From CBFHWY01 sp965659675 (GTDB lineage: Bacteria; Bacteroidota; Bacteroidia; Flavobacteriales_G; Salibacteraceae): DNA of 64,000 bases. The position numbers were made by a program, and so were the translations under genes. This document shows, in pieces, positions 43,137-52,658 of this stretch (positions are counted from its first letter, which is position 1; every line of letters begins with the position of its first letter). Under the pieces are notes generated by a model. The model was not told the origin of the DNA and searched no databases. It was given only the letters and a program-made list of their open reading frames with translations. The stretch covers positions 1 through 64,000 of the forward strand of contig CBFHWY010000001.1 of assembly GCA_965659675.1 (NCBI GenBank). The letters run 5' to 3'.

Positions 43137-44591
43137 ATGGCAGAAATTTATACCGAAGAACAATTAGCTAAGGACTTAAAGAAGAGCGAATACAAGTATG
43201 GCTTCGTAACGAATATTGAGTCTGACAAAGCGCCCAAAGGGATCAACGAGGACATCGTTCGTTTCATTTCTGCAAAAAAGAAAGAACCGGTATGGATGCT
43301 TGAGTTCAGACTCAGTGCTTTCCGCGAATGGCAAAAAATGAAAGAGCCAAACTGGGCTCATGTAAACTATCCACCTATTGATTTTCAAGACCTTTACTAT
43401 TATGCCGCCCCCAAGCCAAAGAAAAAGTACAATAGTCTGGATGAAGTAGACCCGGAACTACTGGACACCTTCAACAAACTTGGAATCTCACTTGAAGAGC
43501 AGAAGAGGTTAACCGGAGTAGCTGTGGATGTTGTAATGGATAGCGTTTCAGTGAAAACAACATTCAAAGAAAAACTGGCTGAGTTGGGCATCATCTTTTG
43601 CCCAATGAGTGAAGCCATCAAAGAACACCCGGAGCTCGTAAAGGAACACCTGGCAACCGTAGTCCCAGTAGGTGATAACTATTACGCGGCGCTGAACTCT
43701 GCAGTATTCACCGATGGCTCATTCTGTTACATTCCAAAAGGAGTGCGTTGCCCAATGGAATTGAGCACCTACTTCAGGATCAATGAGGCCAATACCGGAC
43801 AATTCGAAAGAACACTGGTGGTTGCAGAAGAAGGATCATACGTGAGTTATTTGGAGGGTTGTACAGCCCCTATTCGCGATCAAAATCAACTGCACGCAGC
43901 AGTAGTGGAGCTCAAGGCAGCTAAGGATGCGGAGATCAAATATTCTACCGTTCAGAACTGGTATCCCGGGGACGAAAACGGTAAAGGGGGGATCTACAAT
44001 TTTGTAACAAAACGGGGTTTGTGTGAAGGAGATAACTCAAAGATCTCATGGACTCAGGTAGAAACTGGTTCAGCGATCACATGGAAATATCCATCCTGCA
44101 TTCTCAAGGGGAATCACTCAGTTGGAGAGTTTTATTCCGTTGCAGTTACCAATAATAAACAGCAAGCGGATACGGGGACGAAGATGATTCACCTCGGACG
44201 AAACACTAAAAGCACCATTATCTCCAAGGGTATTTCTGCAGGAAAAAGCGAGAACTCTTATCGTGGTTTAGTGAAGATGACGAAAGGAGCCAAAAACGGA
44301 AGGAACTTTTCTCAATGCGACTCACTCTTGCTTGGCGACCGTTGTGGCGCACATACCTTTCCCTATATCGAGGTGGAAAACTCAAGCGCCAAGGTAGAGC
44401 ATGAGGCAACTACCTCTAAGATCGGTGAAGATCAGATATTCTACTGCAACCAAAGAGGTATTGACACTGAGAAGGCCGTAAGCCTGATCGTTAATGGATA
44501 TGCTAAAGAAGTATTAAATAAACTACCCATGGAATTTGCGGTTGAGGCTCAGAAATTATTGGCCATCAGCCTCGAGGGAAGTGTAGGATAA
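43137..44591 (+). CDS. sufB: Fe-S cluster assembly scaffold SufB
   Basis: SufB forms the SufBC2D scaffold on which Fe-S clusters are built. The 484-residue protein shows the family core: [24 protein letters not shown] at the end, [23 protein letters not shown], and [25 protein letters not shown]. It is the second gene of the operon. Confidence 0.97.
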   Translation: MAEIYTEEQLAKDLKKSEYKYGFVTNIESDKAPKGINEDIVRFISAKKKEPVWMLEFRLSAFREWQKMKEPNWAHVNYPPIDFQDLYYYAAPKPKKKYNSLDEVDPELLDTFNKLGISLEEQKRLTGVAVDVVMDSVSVKTTFKEKLAELGIIFCPMSEAIKEHPELVKEHLATVVPVGDNYYAALNSAVFTDGSFCYIPKGVRCPMELSTYFRINEANTGQFERTLVVAEEGSYVSYLEGCTAPIRDQNQLHAAVVELKAAKDAEIKYSTVQNWYPGDENGKGGIYNFVTKRGLCEGDNSKISWTQVETGSAITWKYPSCILKGNHSVGEFYSVAVTNNKQQADTGTKMIHLGRNTKSTIISKGISAGKSENSYRGLVKMTKGAKNGRNFSQCDSLLLGDRCGAHTFPYIEVENSSAKVEHEATTSKIGEDQIFYCNQRGIDTEKAVSLIVNGYAKEVLNKLPMEFAVEAQKLLAISLEGSVG

Positions 44592-44610
44592 AAAGAACAA
44601 GAGAATAGTG

Positions 44611-45366
44611 ATGTTAAAAATCAAAGATCTAAAAGCGAGTATCGAAGGAAAAGAGATACTCAAGGGCTTGAATTTAAATGTGAACGCCGGTGAGGTACAT
44701 GCGATCATGGGGCCAAATGGCTCCGGAAAAAGCACCCTCGCTTCTGTATTGGCAGGAAGAGAAGATTATGAGGTTCTAGATGGTTCTGTTGAATTCGATG
44801 GTACGGACCTTTTGGATATGGACCCAGAAGTTAGAGCGAGAGAAGGACTTTTTCTGGCTTTTCAGTATCCCGTTGAAATTCCCGGAGTTTCGAACATCAA
44901 CTTTTTGAAGACTGCGATCAATGAGATCAGAGAGCATCGCGGACAAAAGCCCCTTGCGGCAAAAGACTTCCTGAAATTGGTAAAGGATAAAAAGGCGCTG
45001 GTTGAACTCAGCGGAGAATTGACAAATCGTTCTGTGAACGAGGGCTTCTCCGGAGGTGAAAAGAAAAGAAATGAGATCTTCCAAATGGCCATGCTGGAAC
45101 CTAAGCTCGCTATCCTGGATGAGACAGACTCGGGTCTCGACATCGATGCCTTGAGAATCGTTGCCAATGGCGTGAATAAGTTGAGATCAAAAGATAATGC
45201 CGTCATCGTCATCACGCACTACCAGCGTTTGCTTGACTATATCGTACCAGATTTTGTGCATGTACTTTCAAACGGACAGATCATCAAAACTGGCGATAAG
45301 AATCTAGCACTCGAATTGGAAGAAAAAGGATACGATTGGGTGAAAGAAAAAGAAGTACTCTCATGA
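44611..45366 (+). CDS. sufC: Fe-S cluster assembly ATPase SufC
   Basis: SufC is the ABC-type ATPase of the SufBCD complex. The Walker A motif is GPNGSGKST, the signature FSGGEKKRNE and the Walker B LAILDETDSGLD, followed by the H-loop VITHYQR. I prefer the ATG at 44611 over a GTG one codon earlier. The 251 residues match the usual size. The stop overlaps sufD (ATGA). Confidence 0.97.
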   Translation: MLKIKDLKASIEGKEILKGLNLNVNAGEVHAIMGPNGSGKSTLASVLAGREDYEVLDGSVEFDGTDLLDMDPEVRAREGLFLAFQYPVEIPGVSNINFLKTAINEIREHRGQKPLAAKDFLKLVKDKKALVELSGELTNRSVNEGFSGGEKKRNEIFQMAMLEPKLAILDETDSGLDIDALRIVANGVNKLRSKDNAVIVITHYQRLLDYIVPDFVHVLSNGQIIKTGDKNLALELEEKGYDWVKEKEVLS

Positions 45367-46610
45367 GTTCAAATTCAGATTTCATAGCCAAAACAAAACT
45401 CAACCTGAATGGATCTGACCTGGATGCTTTCAAGTCGATAAGGTCACAAGGTCAGCAGGCTCTGAAGGCGCTGGATATCCCAAGTACTCGTGAAGAGTAT
45501 TGGAAGTATACGCGCCTGAATAAGTTGAGCAAAAAGCCTTTTGTTCAGGACGGAAAAGTACTTGATATAGCTTATCCTGAGACCTTTAGCGAAAATGTGA
45601 TCCGAATAAAGAATGGATCATGGGAAACTAAGCCCATTGACAATGAAAAGCTCAAGCTGCTTCCGATCAACCAGGTGGCAACGGTTCCCGCACTGATCGA
45701 ATTGCTGGGCACTTTGCAGCATTCAACTGAGCAATTTTTTGATGCCTTAAACGCAAGTAACTTCAATCATGGATTTGCTATATGGGTCAAAGCTGGCCAT
45801 GATGCAGGAGAGATCAATATTCAGGAGCTTTTTAGTCAGGAGGGCTATCCTTATCAGCAGCGATACCTTATCGTTTTGGAAGAGGGTGCAAGCCTCAAAT
45901 TGATCCAACACCAAAGTGCCAATGCTAGCGCGCAATTGTTGAATACTCTTTCGGAGATAAAGATTCATCCAAAAGCAAACTTGAAGATCGATCTTATACA
46001 GGACCTGAATGACGATTCTTCCATGATCAATACGATCTATGCGGAGCAAGCTGAGCAGGCTCACTTTGATATTTTCACGGCCAGTTTGGATGCCGAATTG
46101 ATTCGAAATAATCTCAATATTTCAGTCAAAGGTGAGCACTGCGAAACGCACCTAAATGGAATTAGCCTTGGAAGAGGAAAAGAGCATATAGATCACCACA
46201 CAGTGGTAGACCACCTAGTTCCAAATTGTAATAGCTACGAGAATTATAAAGGCATCTTCTACGATAAAGCGACGGGTGTATTCAATGGAAAAGTATTTGT
46301 ACGCCAGGATGCCCAAAAGACAAACGCATTTCAGCAGAATCAGAACATTGTGATGTCTGATGATGCCAAAGTCTACTCCAAACCAGAGTTAGAGATTTAC
46401 GCTGATGACGTAAAATGTAGTCATGGATCAACAACTGGTCAATTTGACGAGGAGGCCGTCTTCTATTTGCGCTCAAGAGGAATTTCCTCGGAAAGAGCGC
46501 GCAGCATGATGGTACACGCATTTCTTTCCGAACTTACGGATAACATAAAGAATGCGAACTTCAAAGCTTTCCTGGAAGAAAGGATCGACCAGAAACTTTC
46601 AAAGCAGTAA
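45363..46610 (+). CDS. sufD: Fe-S cluster assembly protein SufD
   Basis: SufD partners SufB in the scaffold. I choose the ATG at 45363 (MSSNSDFIAKTKLNL), which overlaps the sufC stop by four bases; a start nine codons earlier lies deep in sufC. The 415-residue protein has the SufB/SufD beta-helix core, with GVFNGKVFVRQDAQKT and YADDVKCSHGSTTG near the C-terminus, including the family's ASP-like CSHGST segment and YLRSRGI. Confidence 0.95.
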   Translation: MSSNSDFIAKTKLNLNGSDLDAFKSIRSQGQQALKALDIPSTREEYWKYTRLNKLSKKPFVQDGKVLDIAYPETFSENVIRIKNGSWETKPIDNEKLKLLPINQVATVPALIELLGTLQHSTEQFFDALNASNFNHGFAIWVKAGHDAGEINIQELFSQEGYPYQQRYLIVLEEGASLKLIQHQSANASAQLLNTLSEIKIHPKANLKIDLIQDLNDDSSMINTIYAEQAEQAHFDIFTASLDAELIRNNLNISVKGEHCETHLNGISLGRGKEHIDHHTVVDHLVPNCNSYENYKGIFYDKATGVFNGKVFVRQDAQKTNAFQQNQNIVMSDDAKVYSKPELEIYADDVKCSHGSTTGQFDEEAVFYLRSRGISSERARSMMVHAFLSELTDNIKNANFKAFLEERIDQKLSKQ

Positions 46611-46612
46611 GT

Positions 46613-47827
46613 ATGATCAAAGATGATATCAGGGCGGATTTTCCGATCCTGAAACGTCAGGTGCACGGCAAAGACCTGGTCTATTTTGACAATGCAGCAT
46701 CGGCGCAAAAACCCAGACAGGTGATCGACGCTATCTCAAACTATTACCTCAAACATCATAGTAATGTTCACCGGGGCGTGCATAGCTTGAGTCAGGAGGC
46801 GACTGACCTATTTGAGGAGACAAGAAAGAAATTAAGGCACTTTGTTAACGCCCAAGAAGAGCGAGAGATCATTTATACTTCTGGAACCACAGAGGGAATC
46901 AACCTTGTAGCACGAAGTTTTACAGAAGCGTTCATTTCTAAAGGAGATGAGATCATCATCTCCAACATGGAGCATCACAGTAATATCGTTCCATGGCAAA
47001 TGGCTGCAGAGCGAAGTGGAGCGACCTTAAAGGTCATTCCGATCACTGATGAAGGGGAACTCGACCTTGAGGCATTTGAGAAGATGCTTTCCAAAAGGAC
47101 CAAAATGGTTGCAGTAGTTCATGTGAGCAATGCACTGGGCACCATTAACCCTGTTCAGAAGATGGCACAATTAGCCCATGCTGTTGGAGCTTCATTTCTT
47201 CTTGATGGAGCTCAATCGGCTCCGCACATGAAGGTAGATGTTCAAGCGCTTGACTGTGACTTCTATACCGCTTCAGCACATAAGATGTTTGGCCCAACAG
47301 GAGCTGGATTTCTCTATGGCAAAGCGAAATACCTGGAGGCCATGCCTCCTTTTTTAGGTGGGGGCGAGATGATCAGTAGGGTGACCATGAACAAGACCGA
47401 CTACAATGAGATCCCTTTCAAGTTTGAAGCAGGTACGCCCAACATTGCGGGTATGGTTGGCTTCGGCGCAGCTATCGACTTCATCAATGAAATTGGAATA
47501 GAACAGATCGCAGCAAAAGAGCAGGACCTGCTTGACTATGCAAGTGAGAAGATGAAAGATATCGAGGGCATGCGTTTTATTGGAACAGCGGATCAAAAAG
47601 CCTCGCTCATCTCATTTTTGATCGATGGCATTCACCCTTACGACCTTGGAACCTTGCTCGATCAGTTGGGAATTGCAGTTCGAACCGGACACCACTGTAC
47701 AGAGCCTATCATGGACCGCTACGATATACCTGGTACTGTGAGGGCGAGTTTCGCCTTTTACAACACCCGAAGTGAGATCGACTACTTTATTGAGTCCCTG
47801 AGCAGGGCGATTAAAATGCTGCGATGA
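46613..47827 (+). CDS. sufS: Cysteine desulfurase SufS
   Basis: SufS is a PLP enzyme that takes sulfur from cysteine as a persulfide for cluster assembly. The 404-residue protein has the N-terminal YFDNAASAQKPRQVIDA, the PLP lysine in ASAHKMFGPTG, and the persulfide cysteine in RTGHHCTEPIM, which marks group II SufS/CsdA desulfurases. It follows sufD by two bases. No SufE or SufU is seen in this operon, so the sulfur acceptor must be encoded elsewhere. Confidence 0.97.
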   Translation: MIKDDIRADFPILKRQVHGKDLVYFDNAASAQKPRQVIDAISNYYLKHHSNVHRGVHSLSQEATDLFEETRKKLRHFVNAQEEREIIYTSGTTEGINLVARSFTEAFISKGDEIIISNMEHHSNIVPWQMAAERSGATLKVIPITDEGELDLEAFEKMLSKRTKMVAVVHVSNALGTINPVQKMAQLAHAVGASFLLDGAQSAPHMKVDVQALDCDFYTASAHKMFGPTGAGFLYGKAKYLEAMPPFLGGGEMISRVTMNKTDYNEIPFKFEAGTPNIAGMVGFGAAIDFINEIGIEQIAAKEQDLLDYASEKMKDIEGMRFIGTADQKASLISFLIDGIHPYDLGTLLDQLGIAVRTGHHCTEPIMDRYDIPGTVRASFAFYNTRSEIDYFIESLSRAIKMLR

Positions 47828-48456
47828 TCTCCCTGAGCGGAATAGACAACATCATATTCGACCTTGGTGGGGTCATCCTGAATATTGACTATAATCTCAG
47901 CGCAGAGGCATTTAAAAGGCTCGGAGCGGAAAACTTTGATGAGCTATATTCTCAAGCCAGGCAGTCGGATCTTTTTGATCGCCTAGAAACAGGAATGATC
48001 AGCCCAATGGCGTTCAGAGATGAGGTTCGTCAGATCTTTTCAAGTAACTGGACAGACGATGAAATTGATGAAGCATGGAATGCGATGCTTCTTGATCTGC
48101 CTTCAGCGCGCATAAATTTCTTGCAGGAGCTTAGCAAGAAGTACAGGATCTTTCTGTTATCCAATACAAATGAGATCCACTACTTAGCTTACAGCAAGAT
48201 GGTGAATGATCAATACGGGCTAGGCGATCTGGGATCACTCTTTCAGAAGGCCTATTTCTCACACCAGATCAACAAGAGAAAACCATATCCTGAAACTTTT
48301 GAGTTTGTGCTGGAGGACGCAGGAATCAAAGCTGACAATAGCCTCTTCATAGATGACAGCATTCAACACCTTGAAGGAGCCAAAAAAGTGGGTTTGAGCG
48401 TATATCATCACACCGAGGGAGACATCACAGAGCAATTCAGCTTTACAATTAGTTAA
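47824..48456 (+). CDS. HAD-superfamily hydrolase (YihX-like)
   Basis: A 210-residue HAD phosphatase. The nucleophile motif appears as IIFDLGGVILNIDY near residue 12, motif II as LLSNTNEIH, the lysine in KRKPYPETF, and motif IV as LFIDDS. The substitution DLGG for DxD is typical of the YihX/epoxide-hydrolase-N-like subgroup, which acts on small sugar phosphates. The substrate is unknown. The ATG overlaps the sufS stop, so it belongs to the suf transcript, perhaps only by position. Confidence 0.85.
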   Translation: MISLSGIDNIIFDLGGVILNIDYNLSAEAFKRLGAENFDELYSQARQSDLFDRLETGMISPMAFRDEVRQIFSSNWTDDEIDEAWNAMLLDLPSARINFLQELSKKYRIFLLSNTNEIHYLAYSKMVNDQYGLGDLGSLFQKAYFSHQINKRKPYPETFEFVLEDAGIKADNSLFIDDSIQHLEGAKKVGLSVYHHTEGDITEQFSFTIS

Positions 48457-48492
48457 TATTTCATACTGCCCGCTAATCGGCATTTTTGTCGG

Positions 48493-49992
48493 ATGCGACT
48501 CCTCTGCTTTTTTGCGCTGATCATCATTTCAAGCTGCACGAGTAAAACAGAAACTGTGCTCGATGGAAAAGCTTTGAGTTCCCAATATTGTGTGTCATGT
48601 CATCAATACCCTGACCCTGCATTACTCGATAAAAAGACCTGGAAAGACTACATTTTGCCGAGAATGGGATACATGTATGGTATCTATGATTCGGATAGTA
48701 TCAGGGACGAACTACTGGAGGATAATTTAGGCGGGGAAATAGTTGAGAGAAGAAATATCTTTCCTAAAGAGCAGATGATCGATTCTGCTGAATGGTTGGC
48801 GATCGTAGACTATTATCTAAACAGCGCCCCAGAAGAACTCAAGGTCAACGAACCATATAAGCTAAGCTTTGATCTGGAAGAAAGATTTGAGCTAAAGAAA
48901 CCACAACTTGAATTGCGTCCTCCGAGTACAACGCTCTTAAAGGCCATTGATGGTCACATTCTCCTTGGCGATGCAAACAAGAAAGCGCTGTTCCTCATCG
49001 ATGAAAAACTGCAAACGCTCAATGCAGCTATGCTCAAGGAGGGGCCTGTTCACATTGAAGAAATGGATGGATATTATTGGGTGACATTAATGGGAAGTTT
49101 TTCACCCAGTGACGAGCCTCAAGGAATGATCGTCCGATTGGACACGAAAGGGAAAGAACCCATTCAGCGTGTTGCGCAAAAATTACAAAGACCTGTTCAT
49201 GCTGCATATTCAGACTTCAATAAAGACGGAAAGGTCGACATTGCTATTTGTGAGTTTGGGAAATGGACGGGCGCACTTTCAATTTGGAGCCAAAATGAAA
49301 AGGGGCAGTTTATCCGAAAGGATATTATAAAGGAGTCTGGGGCGATCAAAGTTTATGCAAGAGATCTGAATGAGGACGGTAGAATGGACTTGATCGCCTT
49401 ATTTGGACAGGCGAATGAAAGTATCAGAGCATTCATCAATGAAGGAGATCTGAATTTCAGGGAAGAGATGTTGATTCAGTTTCCTCCCAGCTATGGATCA
49501 AGCTTTTTTCAGCTAGACGACATCGATGATGATGGTGATGAGGATATTGTGTATTGCGCAGGCGATAATGCCGACTACCTTCCCATATTAAAACCCTATC
49601 ACGGCATCTATATCTTTTCTAATGAGAACGGAAAGTACAGCGAATCCGAATTCATTCATATGGATGGCGCTTATGCCGCTAGCGTAAAGGATTTTGACGG
49701 TGATGGTGACAAGGACATCGCTGCTATTTCATTTTTCCCCGATTGGAGGCGGAAAGTGCCCCAGAGCTTTATCTTTTTCGAAAATGAAGGGACTGAATAC
49801 CGGCCTGGAAGCTTTGAGGAACCAAAGCTCGGAAGGTGGATCATCATGGAAGTTGCGGATCTTGATCGCGATGATGATCTTGATATTTTGATAGGAGGTT
49901 TAGCCTTTGAAACTGTACCTCAAACAGACTATGTTAAGGATTGGGTGAAGAAAGGAACACCCTTTTTACTACTAGAGAACAAAAGCAATTAA
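48493..49992 (+). CDS. Lipoprotein with cytochrome CxxCH motif and FG-GAP repeats
   Basis: A 499-residue protein with a lipoprotein signal ending IISSC (Cys at 15). Residues 33-37 are CVSCH, a c-type haem attachment motif, in a short cytochrome-like region to about 120. The rest is a propeller of FG-GAP/VCBS repeats with calcium-like loops (DFNKDGKVDI, DLNEDGRMDL, DIDDDGDEDI, DFDGDGDKDI, DLDRDDDLDI). It probably binds one haem and several calcium ions on the outside of the cell. A role in electron transfer or ligand oxidation is inferred; some such proteins accompany carbohydrate use. It is monocistronic and overlaps the convergent barrel gene by four bases. Confidence 0.85.
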   Translation: MRLLCFFALIIISSCTSKTETVLDGKALSSQYCVSCHQYPDPALLDKKTWKDYILPRMGYMYGIYDSDSIRDELLEDNLGGEIVERRNIFPKEQMIDSAEWLAIVDYYLNSAPEELKVNEPYKLSFDLEERFELKKPQLELRPPSTTLLKAIDGHILLGDANKKALFLIDEKLQTLNAAMLKEGPVHIEEMDGYYWVTLMGSFSPSDEPQGMIVRLDTKGKEPIQRVAQKLQRPVHAAYSDFNKDGKVDIAICEFGKWTGALSIWSQNEKGQFIRKDIIKESGAIKVYARDLNEDGRMDLIALFGQANESIRAFINEGDLNFREEMLIQFPPSYGSSFFQLDDIDDDGDEDIVYCAGDNADYLPILKPYHGIYIFSNENGKYSESEFIHMDGAYAASVKDFDGDGDKDIAAISFFPDWRRKVPQSFIFFENEGTEYRPGSFEEPKLGRWIIMEVADLDRDDDLDILIGGLAFETVPQTDYVKDWVKKGTPFLLLENKSN

Positions 49993-51032
49993 AAGGCCTC
50001 CCCGAAGGCAACGTAAAAGCCATTCAAAGCCTGGTTACCCCAGGCATAATCCAGTCGGAGGTTGATGTTTTCAGCTTTGTCGGCTAAAAATCGGATACCT
50101 AAGCCATAGTTAAATAGGTCAAGATCGCCAAAACTCTCATCAACTCTGGTTCCCACGCCGCTTGCTCCACCAAATACTGCAAGTCTCAATCGCCAAAGGG
50201 GAGGGCTCTTATATTCAAGCTGCACGCTGCTTACATGATCGTCGCGATGGCGCCCTCTGAAGTAGCCTCTTGCAAGCTCGTCACCGCCCATAAAGCTCAG
50301 GTCGTAGAAAGGCATTTGCCCAATGCCTGACTCTTGATAGAGGCGCAGCGAAAAAATATGATCAGATAAGGTGTAGAATTTCCTAAGGTCGACGATCACC
50401 TTGTGATAGTTTGATGCCGACCAGGAATGTCGCCATTGAACATCCACCAAATGCCCTTGAGTGCTATTCAGTAAATTATCTCTTGTATCGATAATGGCAT
50501 TCAGCCCGAGGGCAAAGTAGGATCCATTATTCAATACGGGAAAATTTTGCTTTGTTGCCTGGTCAATGCGAGAATATCGTTGGTATGAGATGATAGGACC
50601 TAAATAATGTTTGGACTTAAGGCTCTTAAGCAGATGAACGAATAGGATCTCACGACGGCTATTAAACAGCGTTCCAGTGTCGGCAGGTTTTTCTCCAACT
50701 CCGTAGAAAAGATCAGGATAGTCTGAGAATTCAAAGGCTCCTTTACTGAACCATTTTTCTCCAGGGGAGAAAAGATTCCAATCTCCACTGAAAATGGCTT
50801 GTTTTCGAAGGCTGTAATTAAACTCAAGGCTTGCATTGGAAGTTCGGTCTGATTTATCGCTACTCAGGCTAAAGGTGAAAAGTGAAACGGCACCAAAATA
50901 GAAGCGCGTCTCTGGACTGTAACCTAATGTAGGAACGGGCAGAACCGAAAACCGCTTCTCCGGCAGGCTGTCATTACTTGCATTGAGATGAAGGCAATTC
51001 AAAAGACCCAGTGCCAGGAGGAGTTTTCTCAC
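49989..51032 (-). CDS. BamA/TamA-family outer-membrane beta-barrel protein
   Basis: A 347-residue protein starting at GTG with a signal peptide. It consists almost wholly of the 16-stranded Omp85 barrel: alternating aromatic strands, RDNLLNSTQGHLVDVQW, the GGDELARGYFRGRHRDD segment with the conserved RGY-type arginine, and the late GIRFLADKAENINLRLDYAWG. No POTRA domains are present, which is common for short surface antigen (D15) members. It may be a passive pore or patatin/lipase-like exporter. The function is unassigned. Confidence 0.85.
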   Translation of the reverse strand: MRKLLLALGLLNCLHLNASNDSLPEKRFSVLPVPTLGYSPETRFYFGAVSLFTFSLSSDKSDRTSNASLEFNYSLRKQAIFSGDWNLFSPGEKWFSKGAFEFSDYPDLFYGVGEKPADTGTLFNSRREILFVHLLKSLKSKHYLGPIISYQRYSRIDQATKQNFPVLNNGSYFALGLNAIIDTRDNLLNSTQGHLVDVQWRHSWSASNYHKVIVDLRKFYTLSDHIFSLRLYQESGIGQMPFYDLSFMGGDELARGYFRGRHRDDHVSSVQLEYKSPPLWRLRLAVFGGASGVGTRVDESFGDLDLFNYGLGIRFLADKAENINLRLDYAWGNQALNGFYVAFGEAF

Positions 51033-51168
51033 ATTGCGAAAATAAGGCCTTTCAGCTCATAAAAATGGGAAATACGAACAGTGTTAAATCTTTGGTTAAA
51101 GTATATAAGCTGATGCTTATCAGTTATTTACAGGGTTGAAAAACATAATTTGCTAAAAATTAATCGCC

Positions 51169-51450
51169 ATGAAAAAGAAATGGATCTTTCCGGTCATCAT
51201 TACACTTGTGTTTCTAACTACTGCTTGCGCTGAGGCTATCCCCCTCGAAGACTGTGTACCAGAGCAGGGCTTTGGTTTTTGGTCGGGCTTATGGCATGGC
51301 TTGATAGCACCTTTCGTGTTTATTTGGAATCTTTTTACCGACGAGTACTTGATCTACGCTGTGAATAACAACGGTAGCTGGTACGACTTTGGATATCTAT
51401 TTGGCTTAACGATTAGCCTTGGAAGTGGAGGTAGAGCGAGCAAGAAATGA
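51169..51450 (+). CDS. Small lipoprotein of unknown function
   Basis: A 93-residue protein with an N-terminal lipoprotein-like signal (MKKKWIFPVIITLVFLTTAC). A FGFWSGLWHGLIAPFVFIWNLF segment follows, partly membrane-seeking, and then YAVNNNGSWYDFGYLFG. I recall similar short proteins with the NNNGxWYDFG motif in marine Bacteroidota, but none has a known role. It ends exactly where the convergent mce gene ends, with no intergenic base. Confidence 0.7.
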   Translation: MKKKWIFPVIITLVFLTTACAEAIPLEDCVPEQGFGFWSGLWHGLIAPFVFIWNLFTDEYLIYAVNNNGSWYDFGYLFGLTISLGSGGRASKK

Positions 51451-51855
51451 TTAGTTCCTTTCCTGGCAGAGCTCCAATAAGATCCCATTGGCACTTTTGG
51501 GATGTATAAAAGCAATGAGTTTATTATCTGCCCCTTCTTTGGGTTGATCGTTGATAAAGACAAAACCTTCTTTTTTAAGCCGACTCATTTCAGCATGAAT
51601 GTCATCCACTAAAACGGCCATGTGGTGAATACCAGGCCTATTTTTTTCAAGGTATTTGGCGATGGCGCTTGACTCATCCGTAGCTTCCAGAAGTTCAAGT
51701 TTTGATTCGCCCAACTCATAAAAAATGGTATTGACCGATTCGCTTTCTACCTTTTCTTCCTTGTAAGCTTCCTTGCCAAGCAGCTTTTCAAAAGTAGATC
51801 TGCTGGCTTTAGCATCATTTACGGCGATGCCGAGGTGTTCAATTTTTAGGATCAT
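51451..51855 (-). CDS. mce: Methylmalonyl-CoA epimerase
   Basis: Epimerises (S)- and (R)-methylmalonyl-CoA in propionyl-CoA metabolism. The 134-residue vicinal-oxygen-chelate fold has its metal-binding residues in IEHLGIAV, TIFYELGESKLELLE and GIHHMAVLVDDI, and in the C-terminal GILLELCQ. All expected landmarks are present. The ATG overlaps the methyltransferase gene's stop by four bases. Confidence 0.93.
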   Translation of the reverse strand: MILKIEHLGIAVNDAKASRSTFEKLLGKEAYKEEKVESESVNTIFYELGESKLELLEATDESSAIAKYLEKNRPGIHHMAVLVDDIHAEMSRLKKEGFVFINDQPKEGADNKLIAFIHPKSANGILLELCQERN

Positions 51856-52649
51856 GATATTTTAATCTTGAGTTCAAACTTACTGAGTTCTTCGGTCTGC
51901 AAGTCTAGTCGTTCTATCATACTTTCTGGTAAAAGCACCGCGCAGAGGCAATTATTGAATGTCACCAGTCTTTGGTGAAGTTTAGAGTCCAGACCATCCA
52001 CAATGGCTTTGTACACTTCCCAGCGGACTTCTCCGGGACTGTAGGCATAGTCGTGCCATACGATGATGCTCGAATCATGAGCAAGGTGTTTCATCACATT
52101 TTCTGTATCAGATAATACCATTTCGTAGTGATGGTCACCGTCAATGAATATCAGATCGAAAGTTTGATCCAGTCCCTGAAAATCGAAAGTTGAAGAATCT
52201 CCTTTCAGCAGGGTGACATTTTCGAGCCGGCTAGCTAACTTACCTTGCTCCTGAATGTATTTCTCAGAAGCTCCTAGCTTTCTGAGATCCTCGCCAGGGA
52301 GGTCTAAACTCACACAATTTGCTGCAAATTGGGCCACGTTTGCAACACTTTCACCCATCCATGTTCCGATCTCGAAATAAGAACAAGAGTCGAAACGACG
52401 GGTCAGTGCGCAGAGGAGTGCAATATCAGTGGGCATTGAGCCACCCCCACTGAAGGCCCAGGGCGAAAGGCTGAACTCGCTTCCCAGGATATTTTTCAGC
52501 TGATATACGGGTAAAGGCCCATAGTTGGGATAGCGTTCTGAAAATCTTTTTTTCCAGGACTGATCACGATCATAGATCAGGTTGAGTAACCATGGGTTTT
52601 GAGCTATATCCCGAATGGAAAGAAGTCCCTTCTTCAGCTTTTTGATCAT
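51852..52649 (-). CDS. Class I SAM-dependent methyltransferase
   Basis: A 265-residue protein with a methyltransferase-24-type fold. Motif I is YFEIGTWMGESVANVA (SAM-binding glycine-rich loop in modified form), the acidic residue after strand 2 is in CVSLDLPGE, and FDLIFIDGDHHYEMVLSD is motif IV with the metal or substrate ligands. The substrate is not evident. It is co-translated with mce (ATGA overlap) and is ten bases downstream of the flavin oxidoreductase gene. Confidence 0.85.
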   Translation of the reverse strand: MIKKLKKGLLSIRDIAQNPWLLNLIYDRDQSWKKRFSERYPNYGPLPVYQLKNILGSEFSLSPWAFSGGGSMPTDIALLCALTRRFDSCSYFEIGTWMGESVANVAQFAANCVSLDLPGEDLRKLGASEKYIQEQGKLASRLENVTLLKGDSSTFDFQGLDQTFDLIFIDGDHHYEMVLSDTENVMKHLAHDSSIIVWHDYAYSPGEVRWEVYKAIVDGLDSKLHQRLVTFNNCLCAVLLPESMIERLDLQTEELSKFELKIKIS

Positions 52650-52658
52650 AGAACTAAA

